Shown: piece by piece, positions 36,996 to 45,733 of the stretch
How positions within the stretch are numbered: position 1 is the first letter of the stretch
Layout of the letters: every line of letters starts with the position of its first letter
Source: FEN-1279 sp964501535
Lineage (GTDB): Bacteria; Bacteroidota; Ignavibacteria; Tepidaquicellales; Tepidaquicellaceae
Length of the DNA stretch: 64,000 nt
Reading direction: 5' to 3'
Assembly (NCBI GenBank): GCA_964501535.1
Contig: CAZCSV010000001.1
Coordinates: forward strand, 620,001-684,000
Position numbers and translations under genes: made by a program
The notes under the pieces: generated by a model
The model's database searches: none
What the model saw: only the letters and a program-made list of their open reading frames with translations
What the model was told of the DNA's origin: nothing

Positions 36996-37034
36996 AAAAG
37001 CTGTGGGTCGGTGGTTCGAATCCACCCGGGCATG
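36996..37034 (+). repeat. tRNA-Arg 3'-part copy with swapped T-stem pair
   Basis: T stem GGTGG/CCACC, fully paired; both sides of the second base pair differ from the functional tRNA. Confidence 0.85.
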
Positions 37035-37129
37035 CAGCATTGTAACCCGATACATAACATGTATCGGGTTTTTTATCATTTATTTGGACATATGTTTTAG
37101 AAAATCTATGCTCTATCGCAATCGACCAT

Positions 37130-37168
37130 AAAAGCTGTGGGTCGGTGGTTCGAATCCACCCGGGCATG
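37130..37168 (+). repeat. Last tRNA-Arg 3'-part copy
   Basis: T stem GGTGG/CCACC, fully paired. Sequence leaves the repeat right after GCATGC, so this copy has no terminator. Confidence 0.85.
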
Positions 37169-37299
37169 CTACTTCACAATAAACATCTAAAATTGAATAA
37201 TATATTATTCATCTATTTTTTTCAGAATTTTTACATTTAAGTTTTTCTCTCAATTCGTTATCTTTATGTTTTTATAAATACTTTTAATTTTATTCGGAA

Positions 37300-39885
37300 A
37301 TCAGGAAAAAGGACAGAAATATAATATCGATTATTATAATTGCAGTAATTCTTTTCTGCCACACCCAATCATATTCTCAAATCAAGATTTTCGAAAGAAA
37401 CACATACGATACAATATCAAAAGGATTATCTCTAAATAGTGAAAAACGCATAAAAATTGATTTAAACGGGAAATGGGGAATTTCACTCGACGAAGGAAAT
37501 ATTTTCTCGGAAATAATCGTTCCAAATTGCTATACTTATGAAGGAGTGGTTTTATACAAAAGAAATTTCGAAATTTCCGATACGGTTTTAAATAAGTATT
37601 GCTTTCTACTTGTAACCGAAGGAATAAATTACGAATCGGAAATAAAGATTAATAATATATTCGTCACGAAAACCGTGGGTGGCGCAAGGTCGTTTATTAC
37701 ACCTTTAGACGGGAGTATTATTAAAAATATTAACGAAATATTTATCAGGGTAAACAATCTGTTAAATAATTCTCATACGATTCCACTAGCAAACCAGATA
37801 AACTATCCAAGAAACTACGGCGGGATAAATAAAGACATATATATAATCGCTGTCCCGAAAGTATATGTATCGGAAAGCATTATAAATTATAAATTTGAAA
37901 ATGAAAATACACTGAACATAACAAATACCGTAGAAATAAATTCGGATAACTTTTCTTCTTTAAAAGATGATAACAGAGAAATAATAATTAAAACAAAATT
38001 ATATAAACTCAAGACCGATGAACCAATTGCAGAGAGTTCGCCGGTAAAGTTAACAATAGAAGATTTCCAAACGGTAAATGTAACAAATGAGTTTATTGCA
38101 AAAAATTTAAATTTCTGGTCTCCGGAAAATCCCGAATTATATACTATCGTAACAGTCATACAAAACTCTTCAAATAATATTATTGATGAAAAACCGGAAG
38201 AAATCGGTTTTGTTGATTCTAAAATTAGAGGTGATAATATTCTGATAAACGGAAAAACGTTTGCATTGAATGGTATAAATTATTATGAAGACTCTCCAAA
38301 ATTTGGCAATGCTCTCGATTACTCAGAAGTAGAATTTGATTTGAAAAGAATTAAAGATTATGGATTCAACTGTATTAGAGTTCCCGGTAAACCGGCACAT
38401 CCGTACATTTTAAATATTTGTAACAGAATCGGTTTATTTGTAATGAACGAAATTCCTTTCAATGAGGTCCCTTCAAGAATTTTAAATGATGATAATTATA
38501 TCCAGTTTTCAGTAGATTATTTGGAAAGTATTATAAAACGAGATAAAAATTCTCCGTCTGTGATTTGCTGGGGTATTGGAAATAATTTTGATGTTACTGG
38601 TAAGTCAGCTGTAAGTTACGTGAAAAATATTAAAGAAGCGGCAGTTAATTTGGATTCACGCCCGTTATATTATACTACCAGAAACATAAAAAATGACTTA
38701 TGTTCTGAATATTTGGAAATAAAAGGAATTAACCTTACAACTAATAGTTTCGAAAAAATTCAAGAATATACGAATGATATGAAATTTACGGGTAGGCAAA
38801 ATCAATCAGTCTTCATCTCATCTTACGGAATGAGTATAAACAATGATAACAGAAACGGATTTGGTGATAAGCAATCTGTAGAAGCTCAGGCAAAATTTAT
38901 TTCCGAGTCTTATAGAATTTTGAGTAAATCTTTCTTTGCAAATTTCATTTCATCATACTCCGATTGGAATGCTATCTCCCCTCTTAATATACAGATGAAT
39001 GAAAATCCATATCTGAAAACAGAAGGAATATTCGATTTCTATCGTGAACCAAAGTCCTCTGCCTTTATTATTAAAAGACTTATTAATGGTCAGGGATTTC
39101 AAAAAATTCCCGAAGGTTCGGGTGAAATTATGAATAAAGATAATTATTTCGTGTTTATTGTAACCGGATTAGTATCGATAATTTTCTTCTTCTTCCTGCT
39201 CGGAAAATTAAGATATTTCAAATCTAATATAATCAAAAGTATAATTTCACCAAAAAATTTCATTTTCTTTGTAAAAGAGCAGATGTTAATCGCTACTTAT
39301 AGAAATATTATATTAAACTTTTTGATTGCTTTGTCGCTTGGTTTGTTCTTTGCTTCTGTAATTTATCTTTTCAGGGAAAGCATATATTTAGATATGTTGC
39401 TTTCGAGCATTTTTTCAAACCCCGAAACAAAAATGAATATAGCTTACGTAATTAATTCTCCCGTTAACTTATTACTTTTAATTTCCGTTGCCGTCTATTT
39501 GAATATAATCATAATCACTTCACTTGCATTTTTATTTGACTTTTTGTTTATAAAGAAAAGTAACATAAGGACTATATATACTATTACAATATGGTCCTTT
39601 ATACCTTTTTTAATTTTTTTGTTAATAGGAACGGTATTTTATAAGTTATCCGGAGAGGGTTCCGCTTTTATAACTGTTACATTTGTTTTATTTATTCTAA
39701 TTTATTCATATTGTTACATAAAGTTATTTCACGGGTATAAAATTATATTTGATTTATCGGCTTTAAAAATTGTAATTTATGGTCTGGTGATATTTTTATT
39801 TGTTCATTTTGTTGCTTTTTCTTATTTTTATTATGTTAAATCAACTTTAAACGTATTTGATTTAATTTTAAGTTATAAATATTAA
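37300..39885 (+). CDS. Membrane-anchored GH2-fold protein lacking both catalytic glutamates
   Basis: About 861 residues if read from ATC 37300. The frame is open from the stop at 37285 and encodes a signal peptide (start, RKKDRN, hydrophobic stretch, SYSQ), then a GH2 sugar-binding domain (LNGKWGISLDEG), an immunoglobulin-like domain, and a TIM-barrel-like domain (LNGINYYEDSP; CIRVPGKPAHP; DKNSPSVICWGIGNN). No ATG, GTG or TTG precedes GTG 37546, which would remove the signal peptide and part of the first domain. Where GH2 enzymes have WSLGNE the protein has WGIGNN, and where they have ISEYG it has ISSYG, so acid/base and nucleophile are both missing. Six membrane helices follow (C-terminal about 250 residues). 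Probably a sugar-binding or structural membrane protein. One base separates it from smc. Confidence 0.8.
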   Translation: MRKKDRNIISIIIIAVILFCHTQSYSQIKIFERNTYDTISKGLSLNSEKRIKIDLNGKWGISLDEGNIFSEIIVPNCYTYEGVVLYKRNFEISDTVLNKYCFLLVTEGINYESEIKINNIFVTKTVGGARSFITPLDGSIIKNINEIFIRVNNLLNNSHTIPLANQINYPRNYGGINKDIYIIAVPKVYVSESIINYKFENENTLNITNTVEINSDNFSSLKDDNREIIIKTKLYKLKTDEPIAESSPVKLTIEDFQTVNVTNEFIAKNLNFWSPENPELYTIVTVIQNSSNNIIDEKPEEIGFVDSKIRGDNILINGKTFALNGINYYEDSPKFGNALDYSEVEFDLKRIKDYGFNCIRVPGKPAHPYILNICNRIGLFVMNEIPFNEVPSRILNDDNYIQFSVDYLESIIKRDKNSPSVICWGIGNNFDVTGKSAVSYVKNIKEAAVNLDSRPLYYTTRNIKNDLCSEYLEIKGINLTTNSFEKIQEYTNDMKFTGRQNQSVFISSYGMSINNDNRNGFGDKQSVEAQAKFISESYRILSKSFFANFISSYSDWNAISPLNIQMNENPYLKTEGIFDFYREPKSSAFIIKRLINGQGFQKIPEGSGEIMNKDNYFVFIVTGLVSIIFFFFLLGKLRYFKSNIIKSIISPKNFIFFVKEQMLIATYRNIILNFLIALSLGLFFASVIYLFRESIYLDMLLSSIFSNPETKMNIAYVINSPVNLLLLISVAVYLNIIIITSLAFLFDFLFIKKSNIRTIYTITIWSFIPFLIFLLIGTVFYKLSGEGSAFITVTFVLFILIYSYCYIKLFHGYKIIFDLSALKIVIYGLVIFLFVHFVAFSYFYYVKSTLNVFDLILSYKY

Positions 39886-39886
39886 A

Positions 39887-42800
39887 TTGTATTTATCCAA
39901 ACTCGAAATATTCGGCTTTAAATCTTTCCCTGAAAAAACCTCGATTGAGTTCGACAGCGGAGTTGCCGCAATTGTTGGTCCTAACGGGTCAGGAAAATCC
40001 AATATCGTGGACGCTATTAGATGGGTATTAGGTGAACAGGGAGACAAAGTCTTGAGAAGCGAAAAAAGAGAAGATGTTGTCTTTAACGGAACAAGCAAAA
40101 GGAAGCCCTTGAGCGTGGCAGAAGTTTCTTTGACAATTCAGAACAACAAAAATATTTTACCTACCGAATATAATGAAGTTCAAATAGCAAGAAGATTTTT
40201 TAGAAGCGGAGAAACCGAATATTACCTCAATGGTACAAAAGTCAGATTAAAAGATATAAGGAACTTATTTGTTGATACAGGAATCGGTCCTGATGCTTAC
40301 TCCGTGATAGAATTAAAAATGGTTGACGCAATATTGTCTTCCGTTAAGAATGAAAGACGGAAACTTTTCGAAGAAGCCGCAGGAATTGTCTCATATAAAT
40401 ACAATCGTGATTTAACTATTAAAAGACTGGAATCGGTTAAAGAGAGTCTGACCAGAGTCAATGATATCATTCGTGAAAAACAAAGGAATGTGAATGCAAT
40501 GGAACGACAGGTGAAAAGAGCGGATGAAGCAAAAATTGTATTCGAAGGTTTAAAAAATCTTGAAATTGTGGTCTCGAATTACGAATTCAAAACGTTGAAT
40601 GATGAAATTAAAGAAATTAAAGAGCACGAACACGATAACATCACACTGAAAGAAAATCTTCTCTCCTCCATTAAAGAGTTTGACGAAAAATATGATTCAA
40701 TGAGGGAGGAAAACCAAAAATTCGAGGATTCTTTAAATATTATTGGTGATAAAATTACATTAAAGAAAGATGAGATAAACGAAATTGAAAGATTTAATCT
40801 CGTTACTGAGGAAAAAGTCAAAAATTTTGAACAGAATATTCAAAGGCTCTCCTCTGAAAACGAAAATTTCGAAAAAAGCATCTCTAAGAACACGGAAAAA
40901 ACTGTAGAACTTAAGCAAAATATTTCTGTACTTAATAATACTCTTGATATTTCTGAAACTGCACTCGCCGAAAAGAAATTCAATGTCGATTCAACAATCA
41001 AAATCATAAACGAAAAGAAAAACGAAATAATTTCAATAGGCCAGAAAGTTAAAGATTTAACAAAAACCATAAACACAAAAAAATCCGAGTACCAGAAAAA
41101 CAAAATTAAATTAGATAATAATCTAGAAAGATTGAAAACAATTGGGGAGACTATTGAAAAAGACTTGAAATCAATTGAAAGCTATGAAAAAAACAAAAAT
41201 GAACTTGAAAGAAATCTCAATTCAGTAACCAAAGAATGCAGGCAGAAGGAATCTGAATATCAGAATAATTACGATACAAAAATATCCATCGAAGAAAAAA
41301 TCACCGAATCGGAAAAGTTGCTTACATTAAAAAACCTCGAACTGCAGAAAAAATCAAGCAGGATTTTACATCTTCAAAATCTGCTCGAATCTTTCGAAGA
41401 CTATGCGGAAGGTGTAAAATATCTGGTGAAAGATAAAAAGCACAGCGGGATTAAAACCGTAATAGATTCTATCGATGTGAACGATAAATTCAAAACTGCT
41501 GTTGAAACTGCACTCGGGGAAGTTTCAAATTATCTGATATTGGATGATTCAAGAGCTCTGAACAAACTCATAAACGAACTAAATGCAAGCGATAAGGGTA
41601 AAGTTACATTCATACTCAATGATAAACTTCAGTACTCAAATCCGTTCGTCCAGTTTGATTATTATAGACCTGAATTTTTAGACCATGATGGTGTATTCGG
41701 ATTCGCTAACGACTTAATAAAATGCAAAAATCCTGAATATCAGTTGCTTATAAACTACCTCCTCGATGAATATGTTGTAGTTAACGATATGGATATTGCT
41801 TTTAAATTGTCAAAAGATAATTATTATAAATTTATTACACTTGAAGGCGACATAATTACGGAAAGTTTTATCAGAGCCGGCAGCAAGGTAAAAGAAGAGA
41901 GTATTAAAATAGGCCGGGAAAAACAAATCGAAAGATTAATTAAAGAAAGAGATATTTTCTCGGACGAAGTTAAAGCTACTGCGGAAGAACTCGAATCGCT
42001 AAAAAATCAACTTGACAAACTTAATATTGATGAACAAAAAGAAAAAATTTCTGAACTTGAAAAAAATGTTGCAGGCCTGGAAAATGAAATCTCTCTGCTT
42101 GTATTCAAAATTGAAGAACTAAATAAGACATATATTCTAAACGGAGAAATTTATGCAAGAATCCAGGAAGAAAATAAAACGCTTAACGATATCATCAACT
42201 ACCTGATTGAAGAATTAAATAAACTGGAAAACCAGGAATCAAATCTGGAAAAGGAACTTGCATTTCTTACCGATGAATTTAACAATATCGACCAGAATTA
42301 TAAACAGTATTTAAACGATTATAATAGCTTTAGTCTCGAATTAATTAAACTGAAAAACGAATTAAAAAACGAAGAAGCAAGCCTGCAACGTACCTTAAAT
42401 ACACTTGAGTACCAAAAGAAACAAATCGAGACAAATAAAAAGCAGATTTTTGAAGAATCCGATTTATCCGAAGACCTGAAAATCACGATAGAAGATAATA
42501 ACGGAATATTGTCGTCTTTAAGAAGCGAAGAGCAAAAAATGAACGATGAATATAATTTACAGAAAAGATTATTCGACGAAAGGAAAGAAATACAAAACCG
42601 TATAGACGACGAAAGAAGAGGCAAAAGAATCCTTTTTGACAAAGTATCGCAAAAACTTATAGATTCCCAGATAAAAATTAAAGAAAATGAAATAAAATCG
42701 GATAATATCAGTACTTTCCTGAAGAAAAAATATGAAATGGATTTGTTCGAGAATTTCGATGATATAAAATCTCAGGAAAACCTGTCAAAGTCCTTTAATG

Positions 42801-43510
42801 ACTTCGTAGATGTTACCGGTATCTTCGATTTGCAGAAAGCAAGAAGTGAAATCGATGAAATGACTGTCAGATTGAATAAACTTGGAGGCGCTTACCAACA
42901 GCTGGTTTGGGATGATTTCCAGACAGAAAAAGAAGAACTTGAGAAAATGATAATACAGAAAAATGATTTGCTGGAATCTGAAAAAGATATTAGAAAAACT
43001 ATCGAAAGAATAAATACGGAAGCACGGGAAAGATTCCTAAAAACTTTTGAAGAAATCAGAAATAATTTCATAAGAATTTTTACAGAGCTTTTCCAGGAAG
43101 GTGATGAAGCAAACCTGAAACTGCTCTATGAAGCCGATGAAGAAGGTAAAATAGTCGAAGACCCTCTCGAAGCAAAAATAGAAATTACGGCAAAACCCAG
43201 AGGTAAAAGACCAACTTCTATCGAATTACTGTCAGGCGGGGAGAAAACCTTAACTGCAATTGCCCTTCTCTTTGCAATCTATCTTGTTAAACCATCTCCT
43301 TTTTGTATTCTTGATGAGGTGGATGCTCCGTTGGATGTTGCTAACCTCGGAAGATTTAATAAAATGATAAGAAAATTTTCCGAAAACACACAATTCATCC
43401 TGATTACGCACAACGAAAGAACTATGGAACGCGTTGATAGACTCTATGGAGTCACAATGCAGGAACCCGGTGTTACCACTATCGTTGAAACAAAATTCAG
43501 AAATAATTAA
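39887..43510 (+). CDS. smc: Chromosome segregation protein SMC
   Basis: 1207 residues, the full condensin ATPase. Walker A GPNGSGKSN (31-39); two long coiled coils; a hinge (about 505-670, with YAEGVKYLVKDKKHSG and the Gly-rich ends); signature LLSGGEKT (about 1114-1121); and Walker B FCILDEVD (about 1139-1146) followed by the D-loop. It organises and segregates the chromosome with ScpA and ScpB, not in the window. The start is TTG (39887), one base after the previous stop, so translation is probably coupled. A GTG-started HAD gene follows by 2 bp. Confidence 0.96.
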   Translation: MYLSKLEIFGFKSFPEKTSIEFDSGVAAIVGPNGSGKSNIVDAIRWVLGEQGDKVLRSEKREDVVFNGTSKRKPLSVAEVSLTIQNNKNILPTEYNEVQIARRFFRSGETEYYLNGTKVRLKDIRNLFVDTGIGPDAYSVIELKMVDAILSSVKNERRKLFEEAAGIVSYKYNRDLTIKRLESVKESLTRVNDIIREKQRNVNAMERQVKRADEAKIVFEGLKNLEIVVSNYEFKTLNDEIKEIKEHEHDNITLKENLLSSIKEFDEKYDSMREENQKFEDSLNIIGDKITLKKDEINEIERFNLVTEEKVKNFEQNIQRLSSENENFEKSISKNTEKTVELKQNISVLNNTLDISETALAEKKFNVDSTIKIINEKKNEIISIGQKVKDLTKTINTKKSEYQKNKIKLDNNLERLKTIGETIEKDLKSIESYEKNKNELERNLNSVTKECRQKESEYQNNYDTKISIEEKITESEKLLTLKNLELQKKSSRILHLQNLLESFEDYAEGVKYLVKDKKHSGIKTVIDSIDVNDKFKTAVETALGEVSNYLILDDSRALNKLINELNASDKGKVTFILNDKLQYSNPFVQFDYYRPEFLDHDGVFGFANDLIKCKNPEYQLLINYLLDEYVVVNDMDIAFKLSKDNYYKFITLEGDIITESFIRAGSKVKEESIKIGREKQIERLIKERDIFSDEVKATAEELESLKNQLDKLNIDEQKEKISELEKNVAGLENEISLLVFKIEELNKTYILNGEIYARIQEENKTLNDIINYLIEELNKLENQESNLEKELAFLTDEFNNIDQNYKQYLNDYNSFSLELIKLKNELKNEEASLQRTLNTLEYQKKQIETNKKQIFEESDLSEDLKITIEDNNGILSSLRSEEQKMNDEYNLQKRLFDERKEIQNRIDDERRGKRILFDKVSQKLIDSQIKIKENEIKSDNISTFLKKKYEMDLFENFDDIKSQENLSKSFNDFVDVTGIFDLQKARSEIDEMTVRLNKLGGAYQQLVWDDFQTEKEELEKMIIQKNDLLESEKDIRKTIERINTEARERFLKTFEEIRNNFIRIFTELFQEGDEANLKLLYEADEEGKIVEDPLEAKIEITAKPRGKRPTSIELLSGGEKTLTAIALLFAIYLVKPSPFCILDEVDAPLDVANLGRFNKMIRKFSENTQFILITHNERTMERVDRLYGVTMQEPGVTTIVETKFRNN

Positions 43511-43512
43511 AA

Positions 43513-44265
43513 GTGAAAGATTACAAACTTAAAATCTTCTGTGACTTCGACGGTACAGTTACGAAAAATGATGTTTGGGTTTCCGCAATGGGAAAATTCA
43601 TTAAAGACAAAAAAAAATTCGAAGTGGTGTGCGAAGAGTTTATTTCAAACGTGATTTCAGCAAGGGAGTGTAACCTGCGTGAACTCGATTTAATCGAAGA
43701 TTTCAGTTTAGATATTCTCAATAAATATCTTGACGAAGAAGAACTCGACGACTATTTCAGAGACTTTCTTGAGTATTGCAGAAAAAATAATTACGAAATA
43801 ACACTTCTCAGTGAAGGTCTCGATTACTATATCACGTATATTTTAAAACGTGAAAATCTGGACTTGAAATTTTTCAGCAACAAGCTTATCTTGAAAAAGA
43901 TTGTTGATGAAAATAATAATTGTAAACTGAAATTAACCTGCGAATTCCCTTATCCAGATGAGCATTGCACATATTGCGGTATGAGTAAAAGAAATATAAT
44001 AATAAATAATACAAACGACCTCGATAACGAAGTTTCTGTTTTCATTGGTGATGGTATTTCCGATTTTTGTGCTAGCAATTATGCGGATATTGTATTTGCA
44101 AAAAAAAGGCTTGCTTCATATTGCTGGAAGAATAACATTACTTATTTCGACTTTAAAAACTTTAATGATGTGATGCTTAAACTGGAATCACTAAAAAATA
44201 AGAATAAAATAAAACAAAAATTAACCGCTAAAAATTTGAGAAAAGAAGTATTCTTGGGGGGATAG
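43513..44265 (+). CDS. HAD-family phosphatase, MtnX/SerB-like
   Basis: 250 residues. HAD motif I FCDFDGTVT (about 9-17, nucleophile first Asp), motif II in LLSEGLDYY, and motif IV FIGDGISDFCAS (about 176-187). The cap segment with YCGMSKRN is cysteine-rich, and the end of the core ADIVFAKKRLASYC resembles the MtnX type (2-hydroxy-3-keto-5-methylthiopentenyl-1-phosphate phosphatase, methionine salvage). No other salvage gene is near, so the substrate is open; phosphoserine is the other candidate. The start is GTG. It is in a run with smc and the methyltransferase. Confidence 0.82.
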   Translation: MKDYKLKIFCDFDGTVTKNDVWVSAMGKFIKDKKKFEVVCEEFISNVISARECNLRELDLIEDFSLDILNKYLDEEELDDYFRDFLEYCRKNNYEITLLSEGLDYYITYILKRENLDLKFFSNKLILKKIVDENNNCKLKLTCEFPYPDEHCTYCGMSKRNIIINNTNDLDNEVSVFIGDGISDFCASNYADIVFAKKRLASYCWKNNITYFDFKNFNDVMLKLESLKNKNKIKQKLTAKNLRKEVFLGG

Positions 44266-44269
44266 TATA

Positions 44270-44857
44270 TTGAAAACTTTAGGAAAATATTTTTTTAAAT
44301 ACAGAAGCTATACACCTATACCCTTTTTATTTTGTATGATAATATTCATGAAGCCGGGTATTTATACAATACTCTTGGGTCTTCCGGTAGTTATCATTGG
44401 GGAATTATTAAGAATCTGGGCAGTTAGCTATGCAGGAAGTGAGACACGTACAACCGAAGGTGTCGGAGGATCGAATCTCATCACTCAAGGACCCTTTGCT
44501 CTTTTAAGAAATCCTCTATATTTAGGTAATATTTTGATATATTCAGGCATCGGTATCATGAGTTATGCATTTTTTCCTTATTTGCAATTATTTGCCCTTT
44601 GTTTCTTCACATTCCAGTACTTTTGCATAATTTTGAAAGAAGAGGAATACCTGGAAATTTCTTTTGGAGAAAAATTTATTGTGTATAAAAAATCTGTGAA
44701 CAGATTTATTCCAATGAGAAAAAAACTTCCTGGTTCCATAATTTCTAAATCTGATTTTGACCTGAAAAGCGGTTTGAAATCAGAATACAGATCATTACAG
44801 TCAATTTTTATTTCGATTTCAATAATTTTATTTTATTATTTATTTTTTGTAATTTAA
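44270..44857 (+). CDS. Isoprenylcysteine/phospholipid methyltransferase-family membrane protein
   Basis: 195 residues with four or five membrane helices. The ICMT/PEMT signature is present: RIWAVSYAGSET (about 44-55) with the GPFALLRNPLYLGN cofactor-site region (about 67-80) and the later EEEYLEISFGEKFIVYKK. Such proteins methylate isoprenoid-linked or lipid substrates with SAM in the inner membrane. The start is TTG, preceded by a G-rich stretch (GGGGGAT). It follows the HAD gene by 4 bp. The substrate is not inferable. Confidence 0.85.
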   Translation: MKTLGKYFFKYRSYTPIPFLFCMIIFMKPGIYTILLGLPVVIIGELLRIWAVSYAGSETRTTEGVGGSNLITQGPFALLRNPLYLGNILIYSGIGIMSYAFFPYLQLFALCFFTFQYFCIILKEEEYLEISFGEKFIVYKKSVNRFIPMRKKLPGSIISKSDFDLKSGLKSEYRSLQSIFISISIILFYYLFFVI

Positions 44858-44917
44858 AGAATTGTTAATAAATAAGTTATTAATAATCCCGTAAGTAACA
44901 CTTTAGTAATTATTATC

Positions 44918-44946
44918 TTGACTATTATTTTTATCGTAGTTATCTT
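44918..44946 (+). promoter_or_regulatory. Promoter of the beta-barrel gene
   Basis: TTGACT (44918-44923), 17 nt, TATCTT (44941-44946), ending 51 bp before the ATG at 44998. Confidence 0.6.
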
Positions 44947-44997
44947 AAAAAGGTGATATATATTTAAAAATTTGTTACCATATAAAATTAATATAAA

Positions 44998-45603
44998 ATG
45001 AAAAAGCTGACTTTTTTTGTTTTACTATATATCATAATAAGTTTTTCTTTTTCTTTTGCTCAAGACATCCCTACAACTGTCATCAGGGACGAAGACATGA
45101 AAGGGTATAAGAAAAAAAATTTCTTTCAATTGTCTGTCCTCGGAGGCTTCATAAATCCGCTTTTCTTACTCAATGACAATTACCATGCCAGTCCGAGTGT
45201 CGGTATTGATTTTGCTTATAGACTTAATAAAGAAACAGCGTTGTTTTTTGAAAGTAATTGGATATTTCTGGATAATAAAGACAGCTTAGCTCCCACTTCC
45301 TATTATTTGGAATTTGCTTTGGGGTCTCGTTTTTACTTTCGTGCAAAAGGGGTAAGGTCAAGCTTCTTTCTTGAAGCTTCGGCAGGTCCCTATGTTTTTA
45401 TACAAAATTCAAAAGTCATTGATACAATTTCATATCAATCAAAAACAATAGGAAAATTGGGATTGAATCTGGGTATGGGCGGTGAAATGGTTCTTACAAA
45501 TAATTTATTTGTTATGATTAAAGGAAAATATAATTATATTATAGAACGAAATGTAACAAAAAGTTTTGTTAGCGGTGCTATGGGTTTAACTGTTAGATTT
45601 TAG
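44998..45603 (+). CDS. Small outer-membrane beta-barrel protein
   Basis: 201 residues. Signal peptide (about 1-21, ending FSFAQ); the mature part (about 45-201) is made of alternating aromatic/polar strands with Gly-rich turns, for example GSRFYFRAKG, GLNLGMGGEM and FVSGAMGLTVRF, and ends in Phe as outer-membrane barrels do. Consistent with an eight-strand OmpX/porin-like barrel. It is monocistronic with its own promoter and terminator. No known ligand. Confidence 0.8.
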   Translation: MKKLTFFVLLYIIISFSFSFAQDIPTTVIRDEDMKGYKKKNFFQLSVLGGFINPLFLLNDNYHASPSVGIDFAYRLNKETALFFESNWIFLDNKDSLAPTSYYLEFALGSRFYFRAKGVRSSFFLEASAGPYVFIQNSKVIDTISYQSKTIGKLGLNLGMGGEMVLTNNLFVMIKGKYNYIIERNVTKSFVSGAMGLTVRF

Positions 45604-45623
45604 AAAAAAACTTTAAATCTATT

Positions 45624-45660
45624 AAACTTTTTAAGTATTATACTTGAAAAGTTTTTTTTT
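45624..45660 (+). terminator. Intrinsic terminator after the beta-barrel gene
   Basis: AACTTTT and AAGTA pair with TACTT and AAAAGTT around TTA, followed by a run of nine or more Ts. AT-rich but well formed. Confidence 0.75.
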
Positions 45661-45733
45661 ACTCTTTTCCGAACTCATATTGAGGACTATATACTGAATA
45701 TAAATTTATACTTATTATTGCTAATTTTGATTT

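Larger units (their letters stand above)
36421..37169 (+). repeat. Tandem array of 134-bp units derived from tRNA-Arg 3' end
   Basis: The end of the tRNA acceptor (GCAT) occurs at 36417, 36551 and 36685, and beyond the gap at 36896, 37030 and 37164, always 134 bp apart. Each full unit holds in order: a 12-bp terminator hairpin; an AT-rich spacer; a TTGGAC-17-TATGCT promoter-like element; about 25 nt that resemble an eroded tRNA 5' half; and the exact 3' part of tRNA-Arg (anticodon-stem 3' side, variable loop, T arm, acceptor 3' strand). Units are nearly identical apart from the T stem. The last copy ends at GCATGC with no terminator. No spacers, integrase or cassette genes are present. Copy number is unknown because of the gap. 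Confidence 0.95.

Noticed and set aside
36102..37167. Several minus-strand frames of 60-160 codons over the tRNA array with repeated CMPGWIRTTDPQLL-like peptides
   Set aside because: They are reverse-strand readings of tRNA and repeat DNA. Such peptides are commonly mis-annotated as proteins next to tRNA genes, and the frames run straight through tRNA-Arg and, in one case, the N gap.
36421..37169. CRISPR array
   Set aside because: Units are contiguous, nearly identical over 134 bp, and contain no variable spacers; no cas genes are in the window.
36421..37169. Integron attC array
   Set aside because: No integrase, no cassettes between repeats and no cassette-like genes; the repeated unit is tRNA plus terminator.
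37546..39885. GTG 37546 as the start of the GH2-fold protein
   Set aside because: It would cut away an in-frame signal peptide and the first part of the sugar-binding domain encoded directly upstream.
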